Assembly: GCF_003660165.1 (NCBI RefSeq)
Contig: NZ_CP032827.1
Coordinates: 62,001-126,000 of the forward strand
Reading direction: 5' to 3'
DNA from: Sphingomonas paeninsulae
GTDB lineage: Bacteria; Pseudomonadota; Alphaproteobacteria; Sphingomonadales; Sphingomonadaceae
Length of the DNA stretch: 64,000 bases
The number at the start of each line of letters is the position of its first letter. The stretch's first letter is position 1. Both the position numbers and the translations under genes were made by a program. Below, one piece after another: positions 36,781 to 44,817 of this stretch. The notes under the pieces are model-generated. The model searched no databases. It was not told the DNA's origin and saw only the letters and a program-made list of their open reading frames with translations.

Positions 36781-37035
36781 ATGCAACCAAGTCCGCGTAA
36801 ATATCCTGCAATTGTAGCATGCATGAATAATGCACGGTTGCCAGAAAAACGCGAGATTGAACTCGTTGCTGCACGGATCTGGGCCGAAACCAAGAATGCA
36901 GGCGCGCCAGAATGGGCAAATCTTTTCCCAGGGTCAGCCGATCATCGGAAAATCATCCGTATTGCTTTGGCGGCACTCGGCGTCAAAGGTAAAAAAGCCG
37001 TTGTGATGATGGCTCGTGGCGGAGCAACAAACTAG
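36781..37035 (+). CDS. Small hypothetical protein
   Basis: An 84-residue soluble, helix-rich product (REIELVAARIWAETK; HRKIIRIALAALGVKGKKAVV). No domain is recognised. ATG 36781 has an AAGGA stretch about six bases before it (GAAGGAATAAAGCCATG), which supports translation. Confidence 0.5.
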   Translation: MQPSPRKYPAIVACMNNARLPEKREIELVAARIWAETKNAGAPEWANLFPGSADHRKIIRIALAALGVKGKKAVVMMARGGATN

Positions 37036-37312
37036 CAAGAGCCCACCATGATGCATTGAGAACGTGTGGACTGCCAGAATTGGCAAGGGTATCGAAGCTA
37101 TGGCCGACCTTATGGTCCAGTCCGGTCTGCTGGATACGGATCGTGGGCCCCCGCAGTCGCCGCCCCCTCCGGATCGTTTCCCGCAATGTAATTGCAAGCG
37201 AGCAACGCCAATCGCCAGACGGATAGGGTCACCCACGCTTTATCGCAACAACTGCTTGGGTTGGAAAAGCTACTCTGCAGGGAAATTCGGTGCACTTCCT
37301 GCACTGGGGAGA

Positions 37313-37645
37313 TCAGTGTTTATCGAAAGCCCGGCTAACAGTCATCCCTGTGACGCGAACACCATCCCCGTGCAGGCGCGTCGTCCATATGATGTCTGCG
37401 GGATAATAATCATCGACCGTGACCCGTTGGGCGTAAATACACTCCATGATCGAAGGGTGAAGACGTTGCATGTTGCAGCGCGCACCGGCCCGTTCCAAAG
37501 TCGCTCGAGCATCGGAAAGAGGCGTGCCAACCGGTATTGCAATAAGCGCGACGGCTTGCGCTGCTGGCATCCGGCCCTCTTCGCCAAAAGAAGATTCGAT
37601 GTCCTCGAACCGTAACGCAGAACCAACCCCAAGGCTCGGAGCCAT
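37313..37645 (-). CDS. Hypothetical protein (start uncertain)
   Basis: Up to 110 residues. The downstream 85 residues look protein-like (AVALIAIPVGTPLSDARATLERAGARCN, then QRVTVDDYYPADIIW). The upstream strong AGGAGG and ATG (around 37684-37697) are in a different frame, so either the start lies downstream or another indel is present. No family is recognised. Confidence 0.4.
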   Translation of the reverse strand: MAPSLGVGSALRFEDIESSFGEEGRMPAAQAVALIAIPVGTPLSDARATLERAGARCNMQRLHPSIMECIYAQRVTVDDYYPADIIWTTRLHGDGVRVTGMTVSRAFDKH

Positions 37646-37727
37646 TGGAATGAGCTATGGAAGTGGTAGTCATTCCCATAGCTAATCCTCCTACCAGTTG
37701 CAGGAATAGATTCGGATAGAGCATCAA

Positions 37728-37967
37728 TTACGCACTTGCCAACGTGCGCTTAGGCGATGCAGCGATGTCTTCGGCTGTCTCATTGATCAGGATTGCAAGT
37801 TTTGCGCCTGCGTAGAAAACATTTGGTAGGTGCCATACGCGGCCGACAACATAGTTCCTATTATCTATTTCGAGTTCTTCGCCGCGAGCAGGAATGGCGT
37901 CGAAATACATCGTTCCTTTGAACTTTGCAGTGTCGACGTCGGCACCATGATATACGGTGATGAGCAC
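37728..37967 (-). CDS. Small hypothetical protein
   Basis: A 79-residue frame from GTG 37967, chosen because AGGAG lies eight bases upstream. It reads VLITVYHGADVDTAKFKGTMYFDAIPARGEELEIDNRNYVV, a small beta-rich domain with a hydrophobic C-terminus. The frame is open further upstream, but that part is not convincing. I recall similar short sphingomonad proteins, without known function. Confidence 0.55.
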   Translation of the reverse strand: MLITVYHGADVDTAKFKGTMYFDAIPARGEELEIDNRNYVVGRVWHLPNVFYAGAKLAILINETAEDIAASPKRTLASA

Positions 37968-38029
37968 CTTTTTTTCTCCTAAACAGAGTGTTGATGGGCA
38001 AATTTGTTGAATGGCGGCCATTAAAGCGG

Positions 38030-38467
38030 CTATGACCTCGCCTTGGCCCGCGCGTGGCTGCGTAGACATGCCGCTGATATCGCCAGCGGTTCCAGATCAT
38101 GATTTGCCGATACTGCCTCGTCGCCGCGCGGGCCGTAAACCCAAACGTGACCACGCAGACCAGCATCAGCTTCAATCCAATGACCTATCGGAACAAGCGT
38201 CATCGCTGCATTCTTATCCGCGGAATAGCGCAGTGCACGGATGCGGCTGCCGTCGCCATGGCGCCAAACCGCAATCTCGAGCGGGTGCAGATCCGCCAGG
38301 CCGGGAAACATGGCGCGGGCGATCCGCGCGTCGAGTTCGCGGTCCGCTGCGGAGGCACCCTCGCAAAGTTGGGCGAGCTCGCCATATTCTCGGGATAAGT
38401 CCAAGCCCCTTGCGCACAGAGCGTCCGATCGTTCACAGGATATTCTGATAGTCATCGTCATCGTCAC
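38030..38467 (-). CDS. Hypothetical protein of a phage-island-like sphingomonad family
   Basis: A 145-residue soluble protein with a helix-rich first half and the motifs RYSADKNAAMTLVP and HDLEPLAISAACLRSHARAK. These resemble a recurrent alphaproteobacterial family (from memory: YT.SLDAA..LVP then ALA..AAALRARA) found on islands and prophages. It overlaps the carbonic anhydrase stop by 35 bases. Function unknown. Confidence 0.5.
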   Translation of the reverse strand: MTMTMTIRISCERSDALCARGLDLSREYGELAQLCEGASAADRELDARIARAMFPGLADLHPLEIAVWRHGDGSRIRALRYSADKNAAMTLVPIGHWIEADAGLRGHVWVYGPRGDEAVSANHDLEPLAISAACLRSHARAKARS

Positions 38468-39134
38468 TCACGACACCGGCGCCACCCGCATAAATCCCAG
38501 AGACAGGGGCGCAGACTCTCTGCAAGAGCCCATCCCCAATAGCGTAAATGAGCCCATGCACCGTCAGATCGTAGCCATCCTCCCATGCCTGCTTGACCAG
38601 CGGATTGGCGCAGAGCTTCTCGACCTGGGAAACGACATTAAGTTCGCAAAGTCGGTCTTCCCGCGCTTGTTCGTCTGGCAAGGCATAGAGCGTGCCACGA
38701 TGCTGCCAGCACAAGGCCCGAACAGGCGCGAGCCACATTCCGACGGCATCATTTGCTAAAGCTTTCCGGGACGCGCGAATGCCCCCGCAGCAATAATGGC
38801 CTACGACAAGGATATGTCGAACGCGCAGTACGTTAACGGAGAACAGGAGGGCGGCGTTGAAATTGACATCGTTCGCCGGCGCAAGATTTGCGATGTTGCG
38901 GTGGACGAACATTTCGCCCGGTTCGAGATCGACGATTTCTGTTGCAGGCACGCGACTATCGGAACATCCCACCCAGAAATATTGCGGACTTTGCTGGCCG
39001 ACGAGCCGTTCGAAAAAATGTGGATCGGTCAGAGTCTTGCGATTCGCCCAGCGCCGATTCCGTTCAAACAGATCAGCGATGCCATCGCTACCAGTTAGTT
39101 CTGATACCTCATTAAGCTGCGGCGGGGCGACCAT
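38433..39134 (-). CDS. Beta-class carbonic anhydrase
   Basis: A 233-residue beta-carbonic anhydrase from ATG 39134. Zn ligands are visible in WVGCSDSRVP (Cys57, Asp59) and VGHYCCGG (His113, Cys116). It hydrates CO2 reversibly in the cytoplasm. The start overlaps the peroxiredoxin end by 23 bases, so the two are co-translated. Pairing with a peroxiredoxin fits a stress-response operon rather than carbon assimilation. Confidence 0.92.
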   Translation of the reverse strand: MVAPPQLNEVSELTGSDGIADLFERNRRWANRKTLTDPHFFERLVGQQSPQYFWVGCSDSRVPATEIVDLEPGEMFVHRNIANLAPANDVNFNAALLFSVNVLRVRHILVVGHYCCGGIRASRKALANDAVGMWLAPVRALCWQHRGTLYALPDEQAREDRLCELNVVSQVEKLCANPLVKQAWEDGYDLTVHGLIYAIGDGLLQRVCAPVSGIYAGGAGVVSDDDDDYQNIL

Positions 39135-39774
39135 CTGCCATGCCTTCCTCGAGATCAACAATCCGCAAATAGGGCTTGAGCGTTTTGTAGCCTTGCGGAA
39201 ATTGCCGTGCGGCTTCCTCATTCGACAGATTCGGGGACACGATAACCGGCTGTCCGGGCTGCCAGTTCACGGGCGTGGCTACGCTGCGACGATCGGTCAG
39301 TTGCAGGCTGTCGATCGTTCGCAGGACCTCGGCAAAATTGCGTCCCGCGCTCGGCGGATAGGTGAGGATCAGCCTGACCTTTTTGAGCGGATCGATGACG
39401 AAGACGGAGCGGACGGTGACGGCCGGGTCGCTTTGCGGATGAATCATGCCATAAAGCTGAGAAACCGTTCGATCGTTATCGGCGAGCATCGGAAAGTTGA
39501 CCTTTTGCCCTTGTGTCGCTTCGATATCGGCCTCCCAGATCCGGTGCGCCTCGACAGGATCGATCGACAACCCGATAACCTTGACGTTTCGACGGCGCCA
39601 CTCGGGTCGGAGCCGTCCAACCTCAGCCAGTTCTGTCGTGCAAACCGGCGTGAAATCCTTGGGGTGACTGAAGAGCACGCCCCACGAACCTCCTAGCCAA
39701 TCATGAAAGCCGATACGTCCTTCAGTGCTGTCCTGCACGAAATCCGGCGCGATCTGCCCGAGCTGAATGGTCAT
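39112..39774 (-). CDS. 1-Cys peroxiredoxin (Prx6/AhpC-TSA family)
   Basis: A 220-residue peroxiredoxin. The peroxidatic Cys45 is in DFTPVCTTE, and no other cysteine exists, so it is a 1-Cys enzyme. The Prx6-like C-terminal domain is long (VNWQPGQPVIVSPNLSNEEA). ATG 39774 has GAGG seven bases upstream; ATG 39780 is an alternative. It reduces hydrogen peroxide or organic peroxides. A palindrome lies upstream at 39827-39852. Confidence 0.92.
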   Translation of the reverse strand: MTIQLGQIAPDFVQDSTEGRIGFHDWLGGSWGVLFSHPKDFTPVCTTELAEVGRLRPEWRRRNVKVIGLSIDPVEAHRIWEADIEATQGQKVNFPMLADNDRTVSQLYGMIHPQSDPAVTVRSVFVIDPLKKVRLILTYPPSAGRNFAEVLRTIDSLQLTDRRSVATPVNWQPGQPVIVSPNLSNEEAARQFPQGYKTLKPYLRIVDLEEGMADGRPAAA

Positions 39775-39826
39775 GCTCATTCCTCATTCTGATAAGGCCT
39801 CCTTATCCCAGCTCTCCGTGCCCCTA

Positions 39827-39852
39827 ACAAACGAATGTTATTGATTGTTTGT
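39827..39852. promoter_or_regulatory. Inverted repeat upstream of the peroxiredoxin operon
   Basis: ACAAAC (39827-39832) and GTTTGT (39847-39852) are exact inverted copies with a 14-base centre, in the 110-base region between SOD and peroxiredoxin genes. It could be an operator for an oxidative-stress regulator. A second palindrome, GATAAGG-cct-CCTTATC (39791-39807), lies closer to the start. Confidence 0.3.
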
Positions 39853-39884
39853 AGCGATATTATTGCGGTTAATGGATCAAGCGA

Positions 39885-40508
39885 CTATTGGGCTTGGTCG
39901 GCCCGTGCCGCGCCCGCGCCGTCGAGATTGCGCGAAACGAAATCCCAGTTGATCGCTTTGGCGAGCAGCTCTTCGGCAAACTTCGGCCGCGCATTGCGGT
40001 AGTCAATATAATAAGCATGTTCCCAGACATCGATTGTCAGCAACGGGGCCATGCTGTTTACGATCGGTGTATCGGCGTCGTGAAGCGATGTGATCCTGAG
40101 ATTGTCTCCTTCGAGGATCAACCAGGCCCAGCCGCTCGCGAAATGGCTGACCGCCTCGGCGGCCAGCTTCTCGATCAACCCCTGTTGCGAGCCAAACCCA
40201 CTCTCGATCATCGTTCTGAGTTTTCCCGATGGTTTGGTCGCGTCGACCGGCGCCAGACACTGCCAGAAGAAGCTGTGGTTCCAGACCTGGGCCGCGTTGT
40301 TGAAAAGCGGCTTGTCACCGCGTTCGTTCGCAAACTCCACGATGTCGATGATCGTTTTGCCGGCCAGGCCCTTTTCGTCGATCCAGCCATTGACCTTATC
40401 GATATAGGCCCTGTGGTGCTTGCCATGATGAAAGTCGAAGCTTTCTGCCGAAAGCACGGGTTCAAGCGCGGACTTGTCAAAGGGGAGTTCGGGAAGCGTA
40501 AATGCCAT
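39885..40508 (-). CDS. sodB: Fe/Mn superoxide dismutase
   Basis: A 207-residue Fe-type superoxide dismutase. Metal ligands fit the family: His27 (FHHGKHH), His78 (NHSFFW), Asp160 and His164 (IDVWEHAYYIDY). The A-S-G-W-A-W-L helix and the N-terminal FTLPELPF fit as well. It disproportionates superoxide in the cytoplasm. It lies upstream of the peroxiredoxin-carbonic anhydrase genes on the same strand, with its own promoter likely because the gap is 110 bases. Confidence 0.93.
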   Translation of the reverse strand: MAFTLPELPFDKSALEPVLSAESFDFHHGKHHRAYIDKVNGWIDEKGLAGKTIIDIVEFANERGDKPLFNNAAQVWNHSFFWQCLAPVDATKPSGKLRTMIESGFGSQQGLIEKLAAEAVSHFASGWAWLILEGDNLRITSLHDADTPIVNSMAPLLTIDVWEHAYYIDYRNARPKFAEELLAKAINWDFVSRNLDGAGAARADQAQ

Positions 40509-40642
40509 GGCAATATTCTCCTTTTAGAATAATGAGTGAGTATGATGGAGGATTTTTTGTCGAGCCACCATGTCGCGCTTGTCTGAGGTGAGGCGCAGCC
40601 ATTGCTCGTGTTCCGAAAGGGACAGCCAGATCAATCTTTTGA

Positions 40643-40927
40643 TCAATCAATGGGTTCAACGGGCGCTTTTGAGGATGGTGCGCCGCTGCGATGACGGGAT
40701 ATCCTGCAAAACAGCTCCTGGGCCCCGTTGCCTGCGAGCCCGAAAGTCGCGAGCGGGACAATGATCACAATTGCCATTGTAACAGTATCTTCGCTCACGA
40801 TTTTGCTCGCGCAAAGCCAATATATCAACTGCCACCCTCCAGCACACAGTAGTGTCAGAATGATCGGCCATATCCGCCGATAAGGACCCGACGACCTCTC
40901 CGGCCGGATTGGCCCGGGATATTGCAT
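40643..40927 (-). CDS. Small two-helix membrane protein, paralogue-like group member 3
   Basis: A 94-residue protein from ATG 40927, chosen because AGGAGG lies ten bases upstream. Helices lie around residues 17-38 (IWPIILTLLCAGGWQLIYWLC) and 48-64 (MAIVIIVPLATFGLA). The tail is basic. It resembles the proteins at 34528 and 35079 in layout and in the second helix. Confidence 0.5.
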   Translation of the reverse strand: MQYPGPIRPERSSGPYRRIWPIILTLLCAGGWQLIYWLCASKIVSEDTVTMAIVIIVPLATFGLAGNGAQELFCRISRHRSGAPSSKAPVEPID

Positions 40928-41020
40928 AATGGCAGGGCCTCCTTTCCCAACCTTGTTCGCTCTGCTATTGTCGGCATGCAAATGAATATAATTGCAATAT
41001 AAACAGAAAATGAGTGCTGC

Positions 41021-41869
41021 ATGGATATCGGGGTCGCGCGGACATTCCTGGAAGTCGTAAAAACCGGCACGTTCGTGAGTGCAGCCGCTAACCTCAATTT
41101 GACCCAAACAGCAGTCAGCGCACGGATCCGCGTACTCGAAGAGCAACTCGATCGGCCGGTCTTCATCCGTAACAAATCAGGTGCAAAGCTCACGCCCGCC
41201 GGCGAGCAATTTCTCCGGTTCGCAACCACGCTTGTGCAGGTTTGGGAACGCGCCCGCCGATCGGTGGCTCTTCCTCCGGGACGCGAGAGTGTGGTCACCA
41301 TCGGCGCTGAGCTCAGCTTGTGGAGCCCATTGTTACGCCACTGGCTGTTGTGGATGCGCCGCGAATGTCCCGAGTTCGCGGTAAGCACGCAGATCGATAG
41401 CGCTGAAAATCTCATGGAGCAGGTCCAGGATGGTTCGCTCGATGTCGCGATCCTCTATGGCGCACCACGCCGCCCCGGCGTGATTGCAGAATTGCTTTTC
41501 GAAGAGAAACTGGTGCTGGTGCGCACCACGCCTACCGATCGGGTGCTAGGGGCTGAAGATCATGTCCTTATCGACTGGGGCGAAGAATTCGCAGCAAGCT
41601 ACCAGGCTGCCTTTCCCGATCGGGCCAATTCCGTCGTTGCAATCAGCTACGGTCCGCTCGCGCTTGATTATATCCTGGCCACAGGCGGAACTGGCTATTT
41701 TCGCAAGGGATTCGTACGCTCCTATTTGGAGGAAGGCCGACTAGCGCTGGTGCCGGATAGTCCCGAATTCTCCTATTCTGCTTATGCGGTCCATTCCACC
41801 AAGGCCGACGAAGGTATTATGGCGCGTATTCGAACCGGCTTGCGTGCCGCCGCGGCCATCGCCGCATGA
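41021..41869 (+). CDS. LysR family transcriptional regulator
   Basis: A 282-residue LysR-type regulator. The helix-turn-helix is FLEVVKTGTFVSAAANLNLTQTAVSARIRVLEEQLDRPVF (residues 6-45), and the effector domain begins near 90. It starts an operon with the ferritin-like DUF6306 gene (stop-start overlap ATGA) and probably the DUF488 gene. It faces away from the small membrane protein gene at 40643. Confidence 0.88.
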   Translation: MDIGVARTFLEVVKTGTFVSAAANLNLTQTAVSARIRVLEEQLDRPVFIRNKSGAKLTPAGEQFLRFATTLVQVWERARRSVALPPGRESVVTIGAELSLWSPLLRHWLLWMRRECPEFAVSTQIDSAENLMEQVQDGSLDVAILYGAPRRPGVIAELLFEEKLVLVRTTPTDRVLGAEDHVLIDWGEEFAASYQAAFPDRANSVVAISYGPLALDYILATGGTGYFRKGFVRSYLEEGRLALVPDSPEFSYSAYAVHSTKADEGIMARIRTGLRAAAAIAA

Positions 41870-42351
41870 TCGATGAGCCCGCCTCCCCAGTGTGCTACGC
41901 ATCCCAGAGCGATGACGTTTATATGGGTTATGCTGGCCGCGATGAGATCGCCGCTGCGCTCAACGCGCTTCTCGAAGCCGAACGCGCCGGCGCACGCGTC
42001 ACGCTCGAAAGTGCGAAAGCCTTCAGCGATCCGGCGCTTGCGGACCTAGTACAGGCGATACACGCGGATGAGGCACAATGGTGTGCAATGCTCGCCGGCC
42101 AGATCAAACGGATTGGCGTCATCCCCTCGGCAGCATGCGGCGCATTTTATGGCAAGGCTATGGCCATCGTTGACCCCTGTGAACGGCTCACTTTCCTGAA
42201 TCGCGGCCAAGCCTGGGTTGTCCGCAAGCTCGATGACCTGCTTCCGCGTGTCCGTGACGAAAAGTTGCATGCCGCTCTAGCCGAGATGAAAATGAGCCAC
42301 GTCGAGAATATCTTGCACGCAGAGCAGTGCATCGCTGACACGGGTGACTGA
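41866..42351 (+). CDS. DUF6306 ferritin-like protein
   Basis: A 161-residue all-helical protein. AALNALLEAERAGARVTLESAKAF and VQAIHADEAQWCAMLAGQI contain glutamate and histidine residues placed like a ferritin-like four-helix bundle (ERAG and HADEAQW). I assign the DUF6306 family from memory. It may bind a di-metal centre; no activity is known. It overlaps the LysR stop. Confidence 0.65.
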   Translation: MIDEPASPVCYASQSDDVYMGYAGRDEIAAALNALLEAERAGARVTLESAKAFSDPALADLVQAIHADEAQWCAMLAGQIKRIGVIPSAACGAFYGKAMAIVDPCERLTFLNRGQAWVVRKLDDLLPRVRDEKLHAALAEMKMSHVENILHAEQCIADTGD

Positions 42352-42360
42352 GCAGGCACC

Positions 42361-42723
42361 GTGACCATTGTGCAGCCCATTCGTATCAAACGTGCTTATG
42401 ATCCTCCTGTAAAGCAGGACGGAAACAGGATTCTAGTGGATCGACTTTGGCCGCGTGGCCTGCGCCGAGATGCCGCTGTTTTGACATCGTGGTTCAAGAA
42501 TATCGCTCCCAGCACTGAACTGCGGAAGTGGTTTGGGCATGACCCAGAGCTTTGGGCCGATTTCAACCGCCGCTACCGGGAAGAACTGGATGCCAACCCC
42601 GTTGCGGTAGCCGAACTGGCGAAATTGCTCAGCAGCGGTCCCAGCACGTTGCTATATGCCGCACGAGACGAGCAGCACAATCACGCGATCGTCCTCGCAA
42701 ACTATATGGCAGAGCATCGCTGA
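42361..42723 (+). CDS. DUF488 family protein
   Basis: A 120-residue protein with GTG start and the family motifs RIKRAYDPP, RILVDRLWPRGLRRDAA, WFKNIAPSTELRKWFGHDPELW and LLYAARDEQHNHAIVLANYM. DUF488 members are widespread, often beside Rrf2 regulators and stress genes; their activity is unknown. A diverged fragment of the same 3' end occurs at 53708-53788 in the duplicated segment. Confidence 0.85.
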   Translation: MTIVQPIRIKRAYDPPVKQDGNRILVDRLWPRGLRRDAAVLTSWFKNIAPSTELRKWFGHDPELWADFNRRYREELDANPVAVAELAKLLSSGPSTLLYAARDEQHNHAIVLANYMAEHR

Positions 42724-43224
42724 AAACGGCTGTGGCAGTTCGCAATTGTTACAACTGCGTTATTTTAGCCGGCCTGAGGCAGATCCCGCTTCTTTGCTGC
42801 GCTAAACAGCATGCCAAGCTCTGCCGGATTGGTGACGAGATTCGCCAGCGTGTAGCCGTCCAGCACATTTAAAAAGGCAGCGAGCGCCTGCCGCAATGCA
42901 CCGGTCAATCCGCAAGCGGGGGCGATGATACAATCGCCGCAATCAACCAGATCGAAGCCATCTTCGGTGTGCCGTATGACAGATCCCACATTGATCTCCT
43001 CGGCCGGTCTGGCAAGCTTAATCCCACCAAACCGACCACGCGCGCTCGCCAGGTAGCCGGCATTTACCAGATCGTTGACCACCTTCATCAGGTGGTTCTG
43101 CGAGATGTCATAAGCGCGCGATATCTCGGCGATTGAACACTGCATGTCGGGCCGGGCGCCCAGATAAATGAGCACTCGCAGGGCATAGTCGGTGTAGCGC
43201 GTGAGCCGCATGGAATCTCCTTGC
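42650..43224. repeat. Segmental duplication, copy A (DUF488 3' end plus rrf2)
   Basis: This segment has a diverged partner at 53717-54292 in the same orientation. Both contain the end of a DUF488 gene followed by a convergent Rrf2 gene, and both end at GGAATCTCCTTGC before the Rrf2 start. Copy A has the intact DUF488 gene. Confidence 0.85.
42765..43211 (-). CDS. Rrf2 family regulator, NsrR-like (copy A)
   Basis: A 148-residue Rrf2 protein with an N-terminal winged helix (MRLTRYTDYALRVLIYLGARP) and three cysteines in a C-x2-C-x5-C arrangement (Cys91, Cys94, Cys100), the usual Fe-S cluster of NsrR. It is 132/148 identical to the protein at 53833. Its upstream region lacks the NsrR-like palindromes of copy B and abuts a truncated membrane protein gene. 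It probably senses NO or redox state. Confidence 0.87.
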   Translation of the reverse strand: MRLTRYTDYALRVLIYLGARPDMQCSIAEISRAYDISQNHLMKVVNDLVNAGYLASARGRFGGIKLARPAEEINVGSVIRHTEDGFDLVDCGDCIIAPACGLTGALRQALAAFLNVLDGYTLANLVTNPAELGMLFSAAKKRDLPQAG

Positions 43225-43233
43225 CCGAAGGCT

Positions 43234-43755
43234 TTACAAGACCGGGAAACTCTCGCTTAAAATGGATGAAAAAACAGGGGGGACGTCAACCCAGTAGAAG
43301 ATCTCCGCTTTCGGCGTCCGTACCGTGTCCGCCGATACCGATCCCAAGGTAAAATGCCAGACTGCCAGCGAAGCCAGCACGCAGACGAGGAGCAACGTCG
43401 CGCCGCCGGGATAACCGATACCGAGCGAGCGATCGGAAAAGTCCGCCATGGTCGTTCCGGCCGTGGTTGAGGCAATGATGGTTGCCCAATATAGAACCGG
43501 ATGGAAGCGTTCAGCCCTGATCTGCCAGACAACGAAGATGACGAGGAGGGTTGCGAATATCGCGGTCCCAACCAAATAGCCAAGGTTCATCGTCATGCTC
43601 ACGGTGTCGCCGCCGGTCTCACCAAGCGTCGTCGCCAGGATTTTTATGATCCAGAACACGAGTGTGACTTCTGGTACCTTGCTCAAGGCAATCTGCGCGT
43701 CGGTTTGGCTCGCCCTACAATGTAGCTCCTTCAAGGCAGGCTGATCCATGCTCAC
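43234..43755 (-). CDS. COG4705-like membrane protein, truncated at the C-terminus
   Basis: A 173-residue protein with about four membrane helices (VPEVTLVFWIIKILATTLGETGGDTVSM; FHPVLYWATIIASTTAGTTMADF). Family proteins continue with a second half; here the sequence leaves the family right after AEIFYWV (near 43290) and runs into unrelated residues. No shift of one base restores the rest, so the 3' half is lost. The break lies close to the edge of the duplicated rrf2 block. The start overlaps the YncE-like gene stop (ATGA). Confidence 0.65.
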   Translation of the reverse strand: MSMDQPALKELHCRASQTDAQIALSKVPEVTLVFWIIKILATTLGETGGDTVSMTMNLGYLVGTAIFATLLVIFVVWQIRAERFHPVLYWATIIASTTAGTTMADFSDRSLGIGYPGGATLLLVCVLASLAVWHFTLGSVSADTVRTPKAEIFYWVDVPPVFSSILSESFPVL

Positions 43756-44780
43756 TGAACGGGATCATAGATGAGAGCGCGTACAGTTCCGGGCCTTATA
43801 TGCGGCCGGCCACCCGGCGTTGAGCTGGGATCGGTATCGGCAGCAATGACGAACAGCCGGCCGGTCGCCGGATCGAGGGTCATGGTCCTGCCGCTCACCG
43901 CCGTACGGATCGGCGCCCGCACGGTATATTCGTCGGCGGAGATTTGCTGGTAGATCGTGACCGTCCCATCGCGTCCGTTGGAGCTGAACACCCGCTTCCG
44001 GACGGGATCGAAGGCAATTGCGTCGCTCCCCGAGCCGATAGCAAGGTCGGCAACAACATGGCCGGAATGCGCGTCGAGCACCATCAACCGGGCGTTGGCG
44101 CACCCCATGAACAGGCGCTGCCCAGCCTTGTCGAGCGCAAGGCCGTGGGGGCTCCTGCAATTTGGCGCCGGCCAACGCGCCATGATCCTGTTGGTGTGTG
44201 CATCAATCTCAACCACATCACTATTCGCCTCGCCCGCTACGAAGACGTGGCCTTGGCCGTCCGCAGCGGCATATTCCATTTTTTCGCCCGCGTTGATCGT
44301 TGCAATAGCTTTCCTCTGCGCAGGATCAATCACGGTCACCGTTCCTGGATCGCCCTCGATCACGAATATATGGCCGGTAGCGGGATCACGGACCATGCCA
44401 TCTGCATCTGCCCCTGCGGGAATATGACCAATGATCTTTAGCGTTTTGAGATCGAACGCGACGACCTCTCCCTTCTCGCCGTCGTCGGTAAAGCCGAGGC
44501 CTTCTCGATCCGATATGGCGGTGCCATGGGTGCCGCCCGCTATGCCTTCAACCTGTCCGATCAACTCTCCTGTTCGCGCATCGAGGACCGTAAGCCGCTC
44601 ACCATGCGCCACATAGACCCGCATCGTAGGACCATCGAATACGGCATAGTCCCACCGGTCGGGAGACCCGAGCGGAATGCTGTTGGTCAACGAATAGTCC
44701 GGAGTCGCGTCAGCATGGGCAACCCCAGCCAGGGCGGCCGCAGCCGCAGCCACCATGGTGGCAATGATCGAAGATTTCAC
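43752..44780 (-). CDS. YncE-like periplasmic beta-propeller protein
   Basis: A 342-residue protein with a signal peptide (cleavage around AGVAHA) and a seven-bladed propeller of YVTN/YncE type: RVYVAHGERLTVLDARTGELIG, GHIFVIEGDPGTVTVIDP, HVFVAGEANSDVVEIDAHTNRI, RVFSSNGRDGTVTIY. The role is unclear; relatives bind DNA or metals or act as scaffold proteins in the periplasm. It is encoded downstream of a two-component system, so it is probably under its control. Confidence 0.8.
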   Translation of the reverse strand: MKSSIIATMVAAAAAALAGVAHADATPDYSLTNSIPLGSPDRWDYAVFDGPTMRVYVAHGERLTVLDARTGELIGQVEGIAGGTHGTAISDREGLGFTDDGEKGEVVAFDLKTLKIIGHIPAGADADGMVRDPATGHIFVIEGDPGTVTVIDPAQRKAIATINAGEKMEYAAADGQGHVFVAGEANSDVVEIDAHTNRIMARWPAPNCRSPHGLALDKAGQRLFMGCANARLMVLDAHSGHVVADLAIGSGSDAIAFDPVRKRVFSSNGRDGTVTIYQQISADEYTVRAPIRTAVSGRTMTLDPATGRLFVIAADTDPSSTPGGRPHIRPGTVRALIYDPVQ

Positions 44781-44817
44781 GCTATGGCTCCTTGTGCGAT
44801 GCTGGTAGAATTAACTG

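Noticed and set aside
43234-43300. Homopolymer frameshift as the cause of the truncated COG4705-like protein
   Set aside because: C6 and T6 runs are present, but changing either by one base does not give the missing membrane helices, so a true loss is more likely.
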